DNA of 64,000 nt from Mucilaginibacter sabulilitoris (GTDB lineage: Bacteria; Bacteroidota; Bacteroidia; Sphingobacteriales; Sphingobacteriaceae). Shown here in pieces: positions 35,213 through 43,729 of the stretch. A program made the position numbers and the translations under genes. The stretch spans positions 4,526,001 through 4,590,000 of the forward strand of contig NZ_CP139558.1 in the NCBI RefSeq assembly GCF_034262375.1, in the 5' to 3' direction. The stretch's first letter is position 1. Every line of letters begins with the position of its first letter. The notes beneath the pieces were generated by a model. The model did no database searches, had not been told where the DNA came from, and saw only the letters and a list, made by a program, of their open reading frames with translations.

Positions 35213-35686
35213 CTATATGTGGCCGAAGACATAGCCGAGGATCAATGCCATGATAATTAATACCCACCAGATATATTGCCATGTTCGCAGACGATTAACT
35301 GACTTTTTAAGATTACTAATCTCCGATTCATGGGCTAATTTTATATTTTGCAGTCTCATATTCTGCTGCTGTAGTTTGGCGAGTGTTCCTCCCACTTCAA
35401 GCGGTCTCTGTTGCTCCAGCCAGTACCTTCGGGTAAAGCCGCCCTCTTTAAGAAATTTTTCACCTTTGGGTTTTAGAATAAGTTTTTCAGGCAACTCATA
35501 ATCACCATGTTTGCCAGATTTCGCGACCAGGCCTTCTCTCGTCAGTGCCTGTACCATAGCGAAAGCAGAGGCTTCGTCCTGATCAAAAAGTTCAAGCAAC
35601 TGTAGTCGGGTCAGGCTATCAGGAATACCAAATGCCTCCAGTATCGTATCCAGCATTTCGCATTCATATTCATTCAAATCTGTCAT
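35213..35686 (-). CDS. Winged-helix-like protein with C-terminal membrane anchor
   Basis: The ATG at 35686 (MTDLNEYECEMLDTILEAFG) gives 157 residues; an earlier ATG at 35716 adds a hydrophobic tail that does not fit. Residues about 5-80 look like a winged helix (LTRLQLLELFDQDEASAFAM, GLVAKSGKHGDYELPEKLIL). A coiled coil follows (KLQQQNMRLQNIKLAHESEI) and then one membrane segment (about 135-155, IWWVLIIMALILGYVFG). It may be a membrane-tethered DNA-binding protein. I know no close family. A TATTTTTG element (35699-35692) would give a nearly leaderless transcript. Confidence 0.6.
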   Translation of the reverse strand: MTDLNEYECEMLDTILEAFGIPDSLTRLQLLELFDQDEASAFAMVQALTREGLVAKSGKHGDYELPEKLILKPKGEKFLKEGGFTRRYWLEQQRPLEVGGTLAKLQQQNMRLQNIKLAHESEISNLKKSVNRLRTWQYIWWVLIIMALILGYVFGHI

Positions 35687-35886
35687 TAATACAAAAATAA
35701 TAATAACTTTTGTCATGATTATCGGCTTTCGCCCTATAGATCAGTCGGTAATTATTGTATTAAGAAATGATATATGATGCATAATATTGACACATCTTCG
35801 CGTGTTAAAAAGAGCTAATGAAATCAAAGTGATCGAGAAAAAGTAATCCAAACAACAAAATCCCCCATTGATGGTACAACAGAAAC

Positions 35887-35911
35887 AAAGGCCACTTTTG
35901 GAGTGACCTTT
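35887..35911 (-). terminator. Intrinsic terminator after the basic secretory peptidase unit
   Basis: The stem pairs 35887-35896 (AAAGGCCACT) with 35902-35911 (AGTGACCTTT), one G-T pair and a 5-nt loop. On the minus strand it ends CCTTTGTTTC. The rest of the gap 35717-36008 holds a 29-codon frame (see 35910) and nothing else recognisable. Confidence 0.55.
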
Positions 35912-35999
35912 AATTAGTGTTTAATCTCAGCGTTTTTTCACCATCACTGCATACCGACAGCTCTTCATCGCCGCTTCGCAATAAAAGCCCATTGGTCAT
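35910..35999 (-). CDS. Possible 29-residue ORF right after the BSP peptidase gene
   Basis: ATG at 35999 begins MTNGLLLRSGDEELSVCSDG and the frame ends after nine more codons in the terminator stem. It lies in the same frame as the peptidase gene, three codons after its stop, with an AAAGAAA purine stretch before the ATG. It could be a tiny gene or an old readthrough tail. No family is recognised. Confidence 0.25.
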   Translation of the reverse strand: MTNGLLLRSGDEELSVCSDGEKTLRLNTN

Positions 36000-36008
36000 G
36001 GAATTTCT

Positions 36009-36692
36009 TTATGATTTTACTGAAATAGTCGGGTTTGCGGCGTAAGCTGCCCAAAGCTCGTCTAATGTTTTGCCGGTTTCATTTTTCCAGCTATCATCAG
36101 TAAAAGTATGGCCGCGCAACTGACCATCCAAATCTTTTACCAAACCTGGTTTAATGCTCGCTTCAATCCAAACCAAGAAGCGGGCAGTAATACGGTAGCT
36201 ATTTTCATAATTCTGTGTAGCTTTAAAGGCTGGCAACGACCACTTTGCCCCCGCATTATCTACCCCGAATTTATAGCGGGCATAATCGGCGATGCCCTCG
36301 GTTAACCATCCAGGGCCGTTACTTTGGCCGTAATTCTGAACAATGTGCATCACTTCGTGGGTAACCACATCAACATCACCCGGATGTTTTGTCATGTACT
36401 TTGAGCTAAAAACAACCCGGCCATTATCTGTAGCGGCTACGCCGTCATAAGCTGTATCAATAACAAAGGTTACTTCTTTTACTGTTTTTTTATTGTAGGC
36501 CCTGGCCAGTTTAGGGTAAACTTCATAAAATGTTTCAACCAGTTTATTTTTCAGGTCATTGCTAAAGGCGGCGTCCTGATTTTCCACTGTTAGTTTGTAT
36601 CCTTTTTTATTAAAAACTTCGGAAGATTGCGCATGGGTATCGACGGTAAAAGCCAGAATAAAAACCAAACCTGGTATAAGTGCTTTTTTCAT
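36009..36692 (-). CDS. Secreted basic-secretory-protein-type metallopeptidase
   Basis: The 227-residue protein has a signal peptide (ending THAQ) and the zinc-binding helix VVTHEVMHIVQNYG with the HExxH pattern (H112, E113, H116). GPGWLTEGIADYARYKFG (about 127-144) is the other hallmark of the plant-type basic secretory protein family. It should cleave proteins outside the cell or in the periplasm; natural substrates are unknown. A 30-bp perfect palindrome at 36793 lies 100 bp upstream, in the gap to the LacI regulator, which hints at LacI control. Confidence 0.88.
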   Translation of the reverse strand: MKKALIPGLVFILAFTVDTHAQSSEVFNKKGYKLTVENQDAAFSNDLKNKLVETFYEVYPKLARAYNKKTVKEVTFVIDTAYDGVAATDNGRVVFSSKYMTKHPGDVDVVTHEVMHIVQNYGQSNGPGWLTEGIADYARYKFGVDNAGAKWSLPAFKATQNYENSYRITARFLVWIEASIKPGLVKDLDGQLRGHTFTDDSWKNETGKTLDELWAAYAANPTISVKS

Positions 36693-36792
36693 GATATAAA
36701 TAATTGTTAAATATATGTTTTATAGAATTGAGTAGTTATAATACAAACACGTTTATAAAAATCCTGGTGCTGACTCTGCAACAACATTTAAA

Positions 36793-36822
36793 CAATTTTG
36801 ATAAAACGTTTTATCAAAATTG
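36793..36822. promoter_or_regulatory. 30-bp perfect palindrome, likely LacI-type operator
   Basis: Positions 36793-36822 are fully symmetric around GATAAAACGTTTTATC (36800-36815) with the central CG of LacI-type operators. The core differs from TGAATACGTATTCA at 1043 and 2123, so it should belong to a different regulator, most simply the LacI protein encoded at 37048-38091. The remaining gap 36693-37047 is AT-rich with no gene. Confidence 0.72.
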
Positions 36823-37047
36823 GTATACATCTTACCCATTCAGATAGAAAAATCAAATATAGCTTAGTAGAATGTTTTAGCAAATTTTTATGGCATCTTT
36901 TAAACAAGTTAAATTTTTATGATTTTTTCAAACGAAACAACAGATTAAAAATTTGTTCAAACAATTAAGACTATTATTTATTTGCAATCCATCACAATAT
37001 GAAACATGTTAAAATATTTATAAAACTACTCTAAATATGCGCCCCTT

Positions 37048-38091
37048 TCACTGATTTTTTAGGCGAGAGCCTTTATTGTGGGTTGAGCTACGTTCTATTA
37101 GTTTTGAAGGTATTTGCAGTTTAATTTTTGAAATATCGTACTTTTCTCCACCCATTTGCGACAATAAGAGGTCAATTGCCGATTTAGCAATTTCATATGT
37201 AGGCTGCCGAATAGTTGTAATGCCAGGAGGATACAAATTAAATATTTCATTATCATCAAAGCTTACCATTGCCAAATCCCCGGGGATATTAAGCCCCAAT
37301 TCTTTAATGCTCTGCAACCCCATAATACCTAAGTAGTTGGTGGTAAAAAACACGGCATCCATCTGCTTTTGCTGTTCTATGAAGGTTTTTATCGCATTTA
37401 CCGCGTCGTTTTTATCAGTATCAAAAGATAGTTTAAGTATCATCTTTTTATTTTCTTTAATACCGCAGGCTTTTAAAGCCTCTTTATACCCTAATGTACG
37501 TTCATGCAGCTGTATCAAATCAATATCGGCTGTTATAAGCCCTATCTTTTTGTAGCCCGCATTAACCAGATGTTCAACTGCGTTGTATGAGCTGTTATAA
37601 TTGTCAACCAATACATGCGGAATATCCAAACCTGGGAAATAGCCATCTATCAATACCACAGGCTTTTCATTGGCTAAAAGTTTTTGTATCTCTTTCTCCA
37701 ACCCTTTCATGGGAGTAATAATATAGCCATCAACCAACTGTTGCGAGAGCATCCTGATCACATCCTGGCCTTTTTGAATGTTGTTATTGGTACTACAGTA
37801 AATAATCCGGTACCCCTCCTTTTCAGCCTCCTCTTCTATTACTTTAGCCATAGCTCCAAAAAACGGACCACCAATAGTCTCAACCACCAGGCCAATAACT
37901 TTTGAAACACCGGTGCGTAGCCCTATAGCCATGCGATTGGGCTCATACCCGTTTTTGGCAGCTACGTCAAGTATTTTTTTTGCTATTTCCTTACTGATAC
38001 GCCCCTTTCCGTTTAAAACAAAAGAAACTGTTGTAATAGAGGTGCTGGTAAGCTTTGCGATATCTTTTATAGATATTTTCTTTGTACTCAT
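37048..38091 (-). CDS. LacI-family transcriptional regulator
   Basis: The ATG at 38091 (MSTKKISIKDIAKLTSTSIT) gives 347 residues and aligns with the usual LacI start; a frame from 38154 adds 21 unrelated residues. The helix-turn-helix is ISIKDIAKLTSTSITTVSFV, followed by NRMAIGLRTG at the hinge region and a sensor domain (VIGLVVETIGGPFFGAMAKV, LAMVSFDDNEIFNLYPPGIT). It represses or activates sugar-responsive genes. A TATTTTTG element at 38176-38169 lies 78 bp upstream. The next gene downstream is the BSP peptidase; the divergent neighbour is an amino-acid permease. Confidence 0.92.
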   Translation of the reverse strand: MSTKKISIKDIAKLTSTSITTVSFVLNGKGRISKEIAKKILDVAAKNGYEPNRMAIGLRTGVSKVIGLVVETIGGPFFGAMAKVIEEEAEKEGYRIIYCSTNNNIQKGQDVIRMLSQQLVDGYIITPMKGLEKEIQKLLANEKPVVLIDGYFPGLDIPHVLVDNYNSSYNAVEHLVNAGYKKIGLITADIDLIQLHERTLGYKEALKACGIKENKKMILKLSFDTDKNDAVNAIKTFIEQQKQMDAVFFTTNYLGIMGLQSIKELGLNIPGDLAMVSFDDNEIFNLYPPGITTIRQPTYEIAKSAIDLLLSQMGGEKYDISKIKLQIPSKLIERSSTHNKGSRLKNQ

Positions 38092-38274
38092 TGTTAAATT
38101 ATACGGATTTGCCGTGATTTTTGGGTTTATAAACTGGCCGGATAAATACAGCAAATCAGTCTGATTATCAAAAATATAAATTTATAATAAAGTCCAGCCT
38201 GTTTGCATGTAAACTTCAACATAATTAACACTTAATTTAGGACAATAAGAGGTTTTGGTACTTTGATGTTAATA

Positions 38275-38379
38275 ATGTTACATTCCGCTGCAAACCCTGT
38301 TGTTTCCAGTCGCTCCTCCTTTTGCGGTAAAACTACTCCGACATTGGTAAAGCCTTTTATCAAGTTAAAACATAATTAA
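38275..38379 (+). CDS. Possible 34-residue leader ORF upstream of the permease gene
   Basis: ATG at 38275 opens MLHSAANPVVSSRSSFCGKT and ends at 38379, 71 bp before the permease start. It is serine-rich, with a single cysteine. A TACTTTG element just upstream gives a possible short leader. It might be a regulatory upstream peptide for the amino-acid genes, but the sequence is not matched to any known leader. The rest of the gap 38092-38450 shows only the LacI promoter and AT-rich sequence. Confidence 0.25.
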   Translation: MLHSAANPVVSSRSSFCGKTTPTLVKPFIKLKHN

Positions 38380-38450
38380 TAAATATGCTTAAATTACCAA
38401 TGAAAATTAAAAGTCCCTTAATATTTAACATTTGATATCCCAATCTATAT

Positions 38451-39788
38451 ATGAGCATTACGCCCAAGCTTAATCGTTTTGACCTGTCAATGATCGTTAT
38501 TAGTCTGGTGATAGGTATGGGCATTTTTGCTACCCCTGGTGAAGTAGCCATAAGTTCCGGCAACCCTTATTTATATTTTGGAGCCTGGCTTTTTGGCGGT
38601 GCTGTAAGTTTATGCGGCGCGCTCACCTTTGCAGAAATAGGTGCCCGTTATCCAATTACAGGAGGTTTTTATAAGGTTTTTTCCTATTGCTTTCACCCAG
38701 CGTTCGCATTCATGATCAACTGGATACTAGTAATCAGCAACGCGGCATCGGTTGCAGCGGTTGCCCTCATTGGTGCTGAATATATTAACCCGATTATCAT
38801 GCCACCAAGCTTACAAAATGATCTGGGCATCAAAATCATGACCATAACATCTGTATTGGTATTATACATTATTAACTTTTTGGGTATTAAAATGAGTGCC
38901 CGAACTCAAAATGTACTTACCATATTTAAAATAAGTATGATCCTTATTCTTTGTACTGCGGTTTTAAAAAGCCATATCATGCCGGGCGATTATAAGGTTA
39001 TTGAAAAGGTTACCGATAATAATTATACCCTGAGTGCGTTCGGGTTAAGCCTGGTTGCTGTATTTTTTACCTATGGCGGCTATCAGCAAACGATTAATTT
39101 TGGAGGAGACATTATTAATGCAAAGGTTAATATACCCAAAGCCATTTTTTGGGGAATGATAACGGTAATATGTTTATATCTGCTCATAAATTTTGCCTAC
39201 TATTCTGTTTTAGGTATCAATGGACTGCAACATAAAACTGCTTTGGCTGCTACGCTAGCCGGCGCTATTTTTGGAACACTGGGCTATAAAATAATATCAT
39301 TGCTGATGTTTGTATCAGTACTTGCTTTTATTAATGTAAATATCATGGCCAATCCACGGGTTTACTATGCCATGGCCGAAGATGGTATACTACCCCAAAG
39401 GTTCAGGCGTGTGAACCAGCAAACCCAGGTGCAGGAATTTGGTTTAAGTTTTTTTGTCGCAGCCGTACTTATCATATTGTTTTTTGTGAGCTCCTTTCAA
39501 AAAATACTCAGTTATGTAATGTTTTTTGATACTATTGGCCTTTCGGCGGCGGCAGTTACCATTTTCATTCTACGAAAAAAAACCAAACACTTAAATGGCA
39601 GCGGCATTTACACCATAAAATGGTACCCGCTCATTCCCGTTATTTTTATTGCTACTTATTGGTTTGTTACCATAAGCATTTTTATTGAAAACCCGTTGGC
39701 CGCATTAATATGCCTTTGCGCTTTTGTTGTTGGCCTCGCTATATATTTTGTAACCAAAGGCGGTCAAAAATCAATTACAATACCTTAA
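38451..39788 (+). CDS. APC-family amino acid permease
   Basis: The 445-residue protein has about 12 membrane segments and APC signatures (LVIGMGIFATPGEVAISSGN, GARYPITGGFYKVFSYCFHP, VFFTYGGYQQTINFGGDIIN). It should import amino acids or related amines across the inner membrane. The following PLP enzyme, after a 2-bp gap, acts on sulfur amino acids, so methionine, cystathionine or cysteine are plausible substrates. It is divergent from the LacI gene. Confidence 0.9.
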   Translation: MSITPKLNRFDLSMIVISLVIGMGIFATPGEVAISSGNPYLYFGAWLFGGAVSLCGALTFAEIGARYPITGGFYKVFSYCFHPAFAFMINWILVISNAASVAAVALIGAEYINPIIMPPSLQNDLGIKIMTITSVLVLYIINFLGIKMSARTQNVLTIFKISMILILCTAVLKSHIMPGDYKVIEKVTDNNYTLSAFGLSLVAVFFTYGGYQQTINFGGDIINAKVNIPKAIFWGMITVICLYLLINFAYYSVLGINGLQHKTALAATLAGAIFGTLGYKIISLLMFVSVLAFINVNIMANPRVYYAMAEDGILPQRFRRVNQQTQVQEFGLSFFVAAVLIILFFVSSFQKILSYVMFFDTIGLSAAAVTIFILRKKTKHLNGSGIYTIKWYPLIPVIFIATYWFVTISIFIENPLAALICLCAFVVGLAIYFVTKGGQKSITIP

Positions 39789-39790
39789 TT

Positions 39791-40951
39791 ATGGAACTTT
39801 CATTTATATTAAATGAACTGGGAGAAGATAGAGAAAACTATTTTAATGCCGTTTCACCTCCCATTATACAGTCGAGCAATTTTACCTTTAAAACGGTAAC
39901 GCAACTCAGACAGGCTATGGCCGATGAATTTGAAACAAATTTATACTCCAGGGGGCAAAACCCAACGCTTAATATACTACGAAAAAAACTGGCCGCACTT
40001 GACGGAGCCGGAGATGCTTTGGTATTTAGCAGCGGAATAGGCGCTATAAGTGTTCCATTGCTTTCTTTATTACAAGTCGGCGATCATGTGATAGCGGTTA
40101 AAAATCCATATAGCTGGACTTTAAAACTTTTTAATGAATTTTTACCCAAATTTGGCATCACTACTACCTTTATTGACGGAACTGTTTTTGACAATTTTGA
40201 AAAAGCTGTTAAACCCGAAACCCGCCTAATATACCTGGAAAGTCCCAACACCTTTAGTTATGAATTGCAGGACATAAAAAAGATAGCTGGCTTTGCCCGG
40301 GCCAGAGGTATTATGACCATGATTGATAACAGCTACTGTAGCCCGTTATATCAACAGCCTATCAGTATGGGTATTGACCTGGTTGCTCAATCGGCTACAA
40401 AGTATATTGGAGGACATTCAGATGTGGTGGCGGGTGTACTTACCGGCAGCAAAGAACTTATAAGGCAAATTTTCGACCATGAATTTATGAATCTCGGCCC
40501 GGCTATTTCCCCACACTCCGCATGGCTGATGTTGCGAGGATTGCGTACATTACCATTGCGCCTGCAACGTAGTTTTGAGAGCACTAAGATAATTACTCAA
40601 TGGCTAAATAGCCATGAAGCAATACAACAGGTAATATGGCCCTTTGACCCGGCTTTCAAACAAAGCCAATTGGCCTGTGAACAAATGCAGGGCTGCGGAG
40701 GGTTGTTCAGTTTTACGTTAAAAAATACGTCATTTGCAAATATTGAAGCATTTTGTAACCATTTGCAGCATATATTACTCGCGGTTTCCTGGGGAGGCCA
40801 TGAAAGTTTGATACTTCCATCTATTGCGTCGATTGCGGAACCGGAGTACAAACCAGGTGATGAGCGCCATCAACTCATCAGAATGTATGTTGGTTTAGAA
40901 GACCCTCAATATTTAATAAACGACCTGCAACAGGCACTTGATAAATTATAG
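39791..40951 (+). CDS. Cys/Met-metabolism PLP-dependent enzyme
   Basis: The ATG at 39791 (MELSFILNELGEDRENYFNA) gives 386 residues and directly follows the permease stop; an earlier in-frame ATG lies inside the permease gene. The fold-type I aminotransferase features are VFSSGIGAISVPLLSLLQVG (cofactor-phosphate region), YLESPNTFSYELQDIKK, MIDNSYCSPLYQQP and the Schiff-base Lys K204 in SATKYIGGHSDVVAGVL. Such enzymes are cystathionine gamma-synthases, beta- or gamma-lyases, or methionine gamma-lyases; which one cannot be told here. It probably uses the amino acid imported by the permease. Confidence 0.9.
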   Translation: MELSFILNELGEDRENYFNAVSPPIIQSSNFTFKTVTQLRQAMADEFETNLYSRGQNPTLNILRKKLAALDGAGDALVFSSGIGAISVPLLSLLQVGDHVIAVKNPYSWTLKLFNEFLPKFGITTTFIDGTVFDNFEKAVKPETRLIYLESPNTFSYELQDIKKIAGFARARGIMTMIDNSYCSPLYQQPISMGIDLVAQSATKYIGGHSDVVAGVLTGSKELIRQIFDHEFMNLGPAISPHSAWLMLRGLRTLPLRLQRSFESTKIITQWLNSHEAIQQVIWPFDPAFKQSQLACEQMQGCGGLFSFTLKNTSFANIEAFCNHLQHILLAVSWGGHESLILPSIASIAEPEYKPGDERHQLIRMYVGLEDPQYLINDLQQALDKL

Positions 40952-40952
40952 C

Positions 40953-41114
40953 TATAATCTTTTCAAACCTTACATAGTAAAATACAATGCTTCCTTTGTC
41001 AGTGTCTGGCAGGAGCATAGTGGTCACTGGTGCACCGGAGGCAATAATTCTGTTGTTAAATACATTAAAAACTTCAAGAAGATCATCCTGCCCGCACTGG
41101 ATAAGGATGGATAG
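40953..41114 (+). pseudogene. Possible coding remnant after the PLP enzyme gene
   Basis: One plus-strand frame stays open over 53 codons and ends at TAG 41112-41114 with NASFVSVWQEHSGHWCTGG followed by NNSVVKYIKNFKKIILPALD. The composition resembles a protein end (basic-hydrophobic stretch, aromatic residues), but there is no start codon with a ribosome-binding site of its own. I recognise no family. It may be the tail of a gene whose front has been lost. It lies in the 188-bp gap between the PLP gene and the sulfatase. Confidence 0.3.
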
Positions 41115-41139
41115 ACCCCAATTAATTAATCTTAATAAA

Positions 41140-42747
41140 TCATTCGCTTTTTGATTTTGCTAACTTATCAAACTCTACTACACCTGCCCTGGCAGCCCAT
41201 ATATTGTACAATGCCTCAAGTTCAGCTACTTTTTGAGGATATTTGACACTGAGATCATTTAATTCCGAGCGGTCGGTACTGATATTATAAAGTTCCCATT
41301 TATTTTCGGGTCGTTGAGATACCAGTTTCCAATCGCCTTGTCTTACGGCACGGTTGCCCTCATGTTCAAAAAACAACCCATTATGTCCTTCCCAATTTTG
41401 CCCTTTAAATACAGGTACAAGACTTATACCTTCTGTAGGTGTTATATTATTGCCATGATAAACTTTAGGATAAGGGGCGCCAGCCAAATCAACGCAGGTT
41501 GCCATAAGGTCGATGATATGAGCAGGCTTATTAACTATTGAGCCGGGCTTGATAACATTTGGATAATAAGCTATAAAAGGAGTAGCTGTGCCACCCTCAT
41601 ATTCCCAATGTTTAAATAAGCGAAAAGGCGTGTCGCTTATATTTGCACCCAATGATCCGTAAGACGTAAAGGATGTTGGATCACTTGCCGGCTTATTGCT
41701 TGCGGCCAGTACTTCGGGTGTAAAGCCGGGGCCCTTAATGGTTTCATTACTGGCTCCATTATCAGACAAAAACATGATTACGGTATTTTCTTCTTCACCT
41801 AACTCTTTTAGCTTCTTTCTGATGCGACCTATATTTTGATCCATACGATCAACCATTGCCGCGTATACCGCCATTTTGGTATCAAACTGTTCCTTTTCTT
41901 CCGGGGTAAGACTATCCCATTCGGGTACGCTCTTATCTCTGGGCGAAAGCTTTTCATCTTTATTGATGATACCGAGCTGTTTTTGACGCTCGAGCCGTTC
42001 CGCTCTTAGCTTATCCCATCCTTTCATGTATTTGCCTTTGTATTTGGCAATATCTTCGGGCAGGGCCTGAATTGGCCAGTGCGGACTGGTAAATGCCATG
42101 TATAAAAAGAATGGTTTATTTGTATTTTTATTACCCTCTATAAATTTAATAGCATAATCTGCATAGGCATTTGTTGAATACCAGTTTGGCCCTGGTGTAA
42201 ATTCCTTATCATCTAAAGCGATAGTGAGCTTTTGATTAGGGCGATAAGGCATCGTTGGATTAAAATAACTGCTTGCACCGTCAATTAAACCAAAATAATG
42301 ATCAAATCCCCGTTTAATCGGCCAATGCGATGGGTCTGTACCCACATGCCATTTACCTGCCATTAAAGTACTATATCCGCTCTGTTTAAGCGCCTCGGCA
42401 ATAGTTACGCAATTCTGATTCAGGTATCCCTGATAAGCAGGCACATCACGATGGTTTACCATGTCTCCCACCCCGGCCTGGTGCTGATAAAGCCCCGTGA
42501 GTAATGATGCGCGGGTTGGACAACAGCGCGAAGCGTTGTAAAACTGTGTCATGCGCAAACCGCTTTTGGCCATTGCATCGAGATTGGGCGTTTGAGTTTC
42601 AGAACCGAAACAACCAATGTCGGAGTAACCCATATCATCGGCCAGGATAATAATGATATTTGGTCTTTTTCCAGTCACTTTATTTTGAGCAAACAACGTA
42701 TTGCTTATAATTGATAGAAGAATAATAATGTGGAATAACTTTTTCAT
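41140..42747 (-). CDS. Formylglycine-dependent sulfatase (S1 type)
   Basis: The ATG at 42747 (MKKLFHIIILLSIISNTLFA) gives 535 residues and a clear signal peptide; an earlier ATG overlaps the GH43 gene. The catalytic Cys C75 lies in ASRCCPTRASLLTG (C-x-P-x-R form), preceded by the metal site IIILADDMGYSDIGCFG (D37, D38) and followed by AGKWHVG. The Cys must be turned into formylglycine by a partner enzyme not seen here. It cuts sulfate esters in the periplasm. It is the last gene of the pectin locus, with the start 33 bp beyond the GH43 stop, so it is cotranscribed. A sulfatase is unusual in a rhamnogalacturonan locus. Confidence 0.93.
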   Translation of the reverse strand: MKKLFHIIILLSIISNTLFAQNKVTGKRPNIIIILADDMGYSDIGCFGSETQTPNLDAMAKSGLRMTQFYNASRCCPTRASLLTGLYQHQAGVGDMVNHRDVPAYQGYLNQNCVTIAEALKQSGYSTLMAGKWHVGTDPSHWPIKRGFDHYFGLIDGASSYFNPTMPYRPNQKLTIALDDKEFTPGPNWYSTNAYADYAIKFIEGNKNTNKPFFLYMAFTSPHWPIQALPEDIAKYKGKYMKGWDKLRAERLERQKQLGIINKDEKLSPRDKSVPEWDSLTPEEKEQFDTKMAVYAAMVDRMDQNIGRIRKKLKELGEEENTVIMFLSDNGASNETIKGPGFTPEVLAASNKPASDPTSFTSYGSLGANISDTPFRLFKHWEYEGGTATPFIAYYPNVIKPGSIVNKPAHIIDLMATCVDLAGAPYPKVYHGNNITPTEGISLVPVFKGQNWEGHNGLFFEHEGNRAVRQGDWKLVSQRPENKWELYNISTDRSELNDLSVKYPQKVAELEALYNIWAARAGVVEFDKLAKSKSE

Positions 42748-42779
42748 AGAATAGCGGTAAAATGAGCGTAAACTAAATT

Positions 42780-43712
42780 TCACTTCGTGATCAACCTGGA
42801 AAACCCTGCTTCGGCAATTTTAAACACGGTACCGTGCCTGGTTCCTTTTGGAAAACTGACCGAATCGGATATATCGGTCCAATGTTTCAAATCAGTTGAT
42901 GTAACAGCACCATATTGATGATCCCGGTATTTATCAAAATAAACAATCCATTTGTTACCAACGCGCAGTGTTGTCGGCCCTTCTGCCCAGTAATTGCCGG
43001 TGATGGGCCCTTCGGGTTTTGAATATGGCCCGGTCAGTTTATCAGCATATGCAATTTTTATATTTTTCTGTACCGGATTCAGTGTTTCGTCTTTAAACAC
43101 CATAACAAAGCGTTTACCATAAGGTACTATTGTTGCATCGATACAATTATACCCCGGATTGAACAGCAGCTGCGTTGGGGTATAAGTTTTAAAGTCTTTA
43201 GTGGTAATGTAATAAATACGATGATTGTATTTACTTTCAGATGTACTGTCAATCAACGGAAAACGCCCGTCAATTGTTGTCGCCCAGTATATCATATATG
43301 TTTTTGATGATACATCATAGGTAATTTCGGGGGCCCAGCAATTACGGGCACCTTGCTCCTTAGCCATAACAGGCAACTGTTGTTGTTCAGACCAATGCAA
43401 CAAATCGGGCGAGCTCGCGTAACCGATACCTTTGTCTGTCCAGCTGTCTGTCCAAACCATATGAAACAGACCATCTGCTCCACGAATGATACATGGGTCA
43501 CGCATGAGTTTATCTTTCGAAACTTCGGGAGTTAAAAAAGATTGGTCGTCATTTAAAGCTGTCCATTGCAATCCATTTTTACTGTACGCCAAATGCAAAC
43601 CGTCCTGTCCGTTATCTTTAAAATAACTGAATATATAAACCTCTTTAGTCGCAGTTTGTGCATTTGCATCCAACACAAATAAAAACAGTAACAGGAATAT
43701 CAGCTTTTTCAT
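42780..43712 (-). CDS. GH43-type glycoside hydrolase
   Basis: The 310-residue protein has a signal peptide (ending ANAQ) and the five-bladed propeller pattern of GH43. MRDPCIIRGADG holds the middle Asp, NCWAPEITYD is a typical blade motif, and NYWAEGPTTLRVG holds the general-acid Glu. It should remove arabinose or galactose (or xylose) side groups from pectin chains. The subfamily cannot be named safely. It follows GH31 after 17 bp and precedes the sulfatase. Confidence 0.8.
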   Translation of the reverse strand: MKKLIFLLLFLFVLDANAQTATKEVYIFSYFKDNGQDGLHLAYSKNGLQWTALNDDQSFLTPEVSKDKLMRDPCIIRGADGLFHMVWTDSWTDKGIGYASSPDLLHWSEQQQLPVMAKEQGARNCWAPEITYDVSSKTYMIYWATTIDGRFPLIDSTSESKYNHRIYYITTKDFKTYTPTQLLFNPGYNCIDATIVPYGKRFVMVFKDETLNPVQKNIKIAYADKLTGPYSKPEGPITGNYWAEGPTTLRVGNKWIVYFDKYRDHQYGAVTSTDLKHWTDISDSVSFPKGTRHGTVFKIAEAGFSRLITK

Positions 43713-43729
43713 GTAATGGTACTTTTTGG

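Noticed and set aside
38284..38340. Riboswitch (SAM or cobalamin type) on either strand before the permease
   Set aside because: The GGAGGAGCGACTGG stretch on the minus strand recalls SAM riboswitches only loosely; the conserved GGCCC and AACC blocks are missing and the strand is wrong for the permease.
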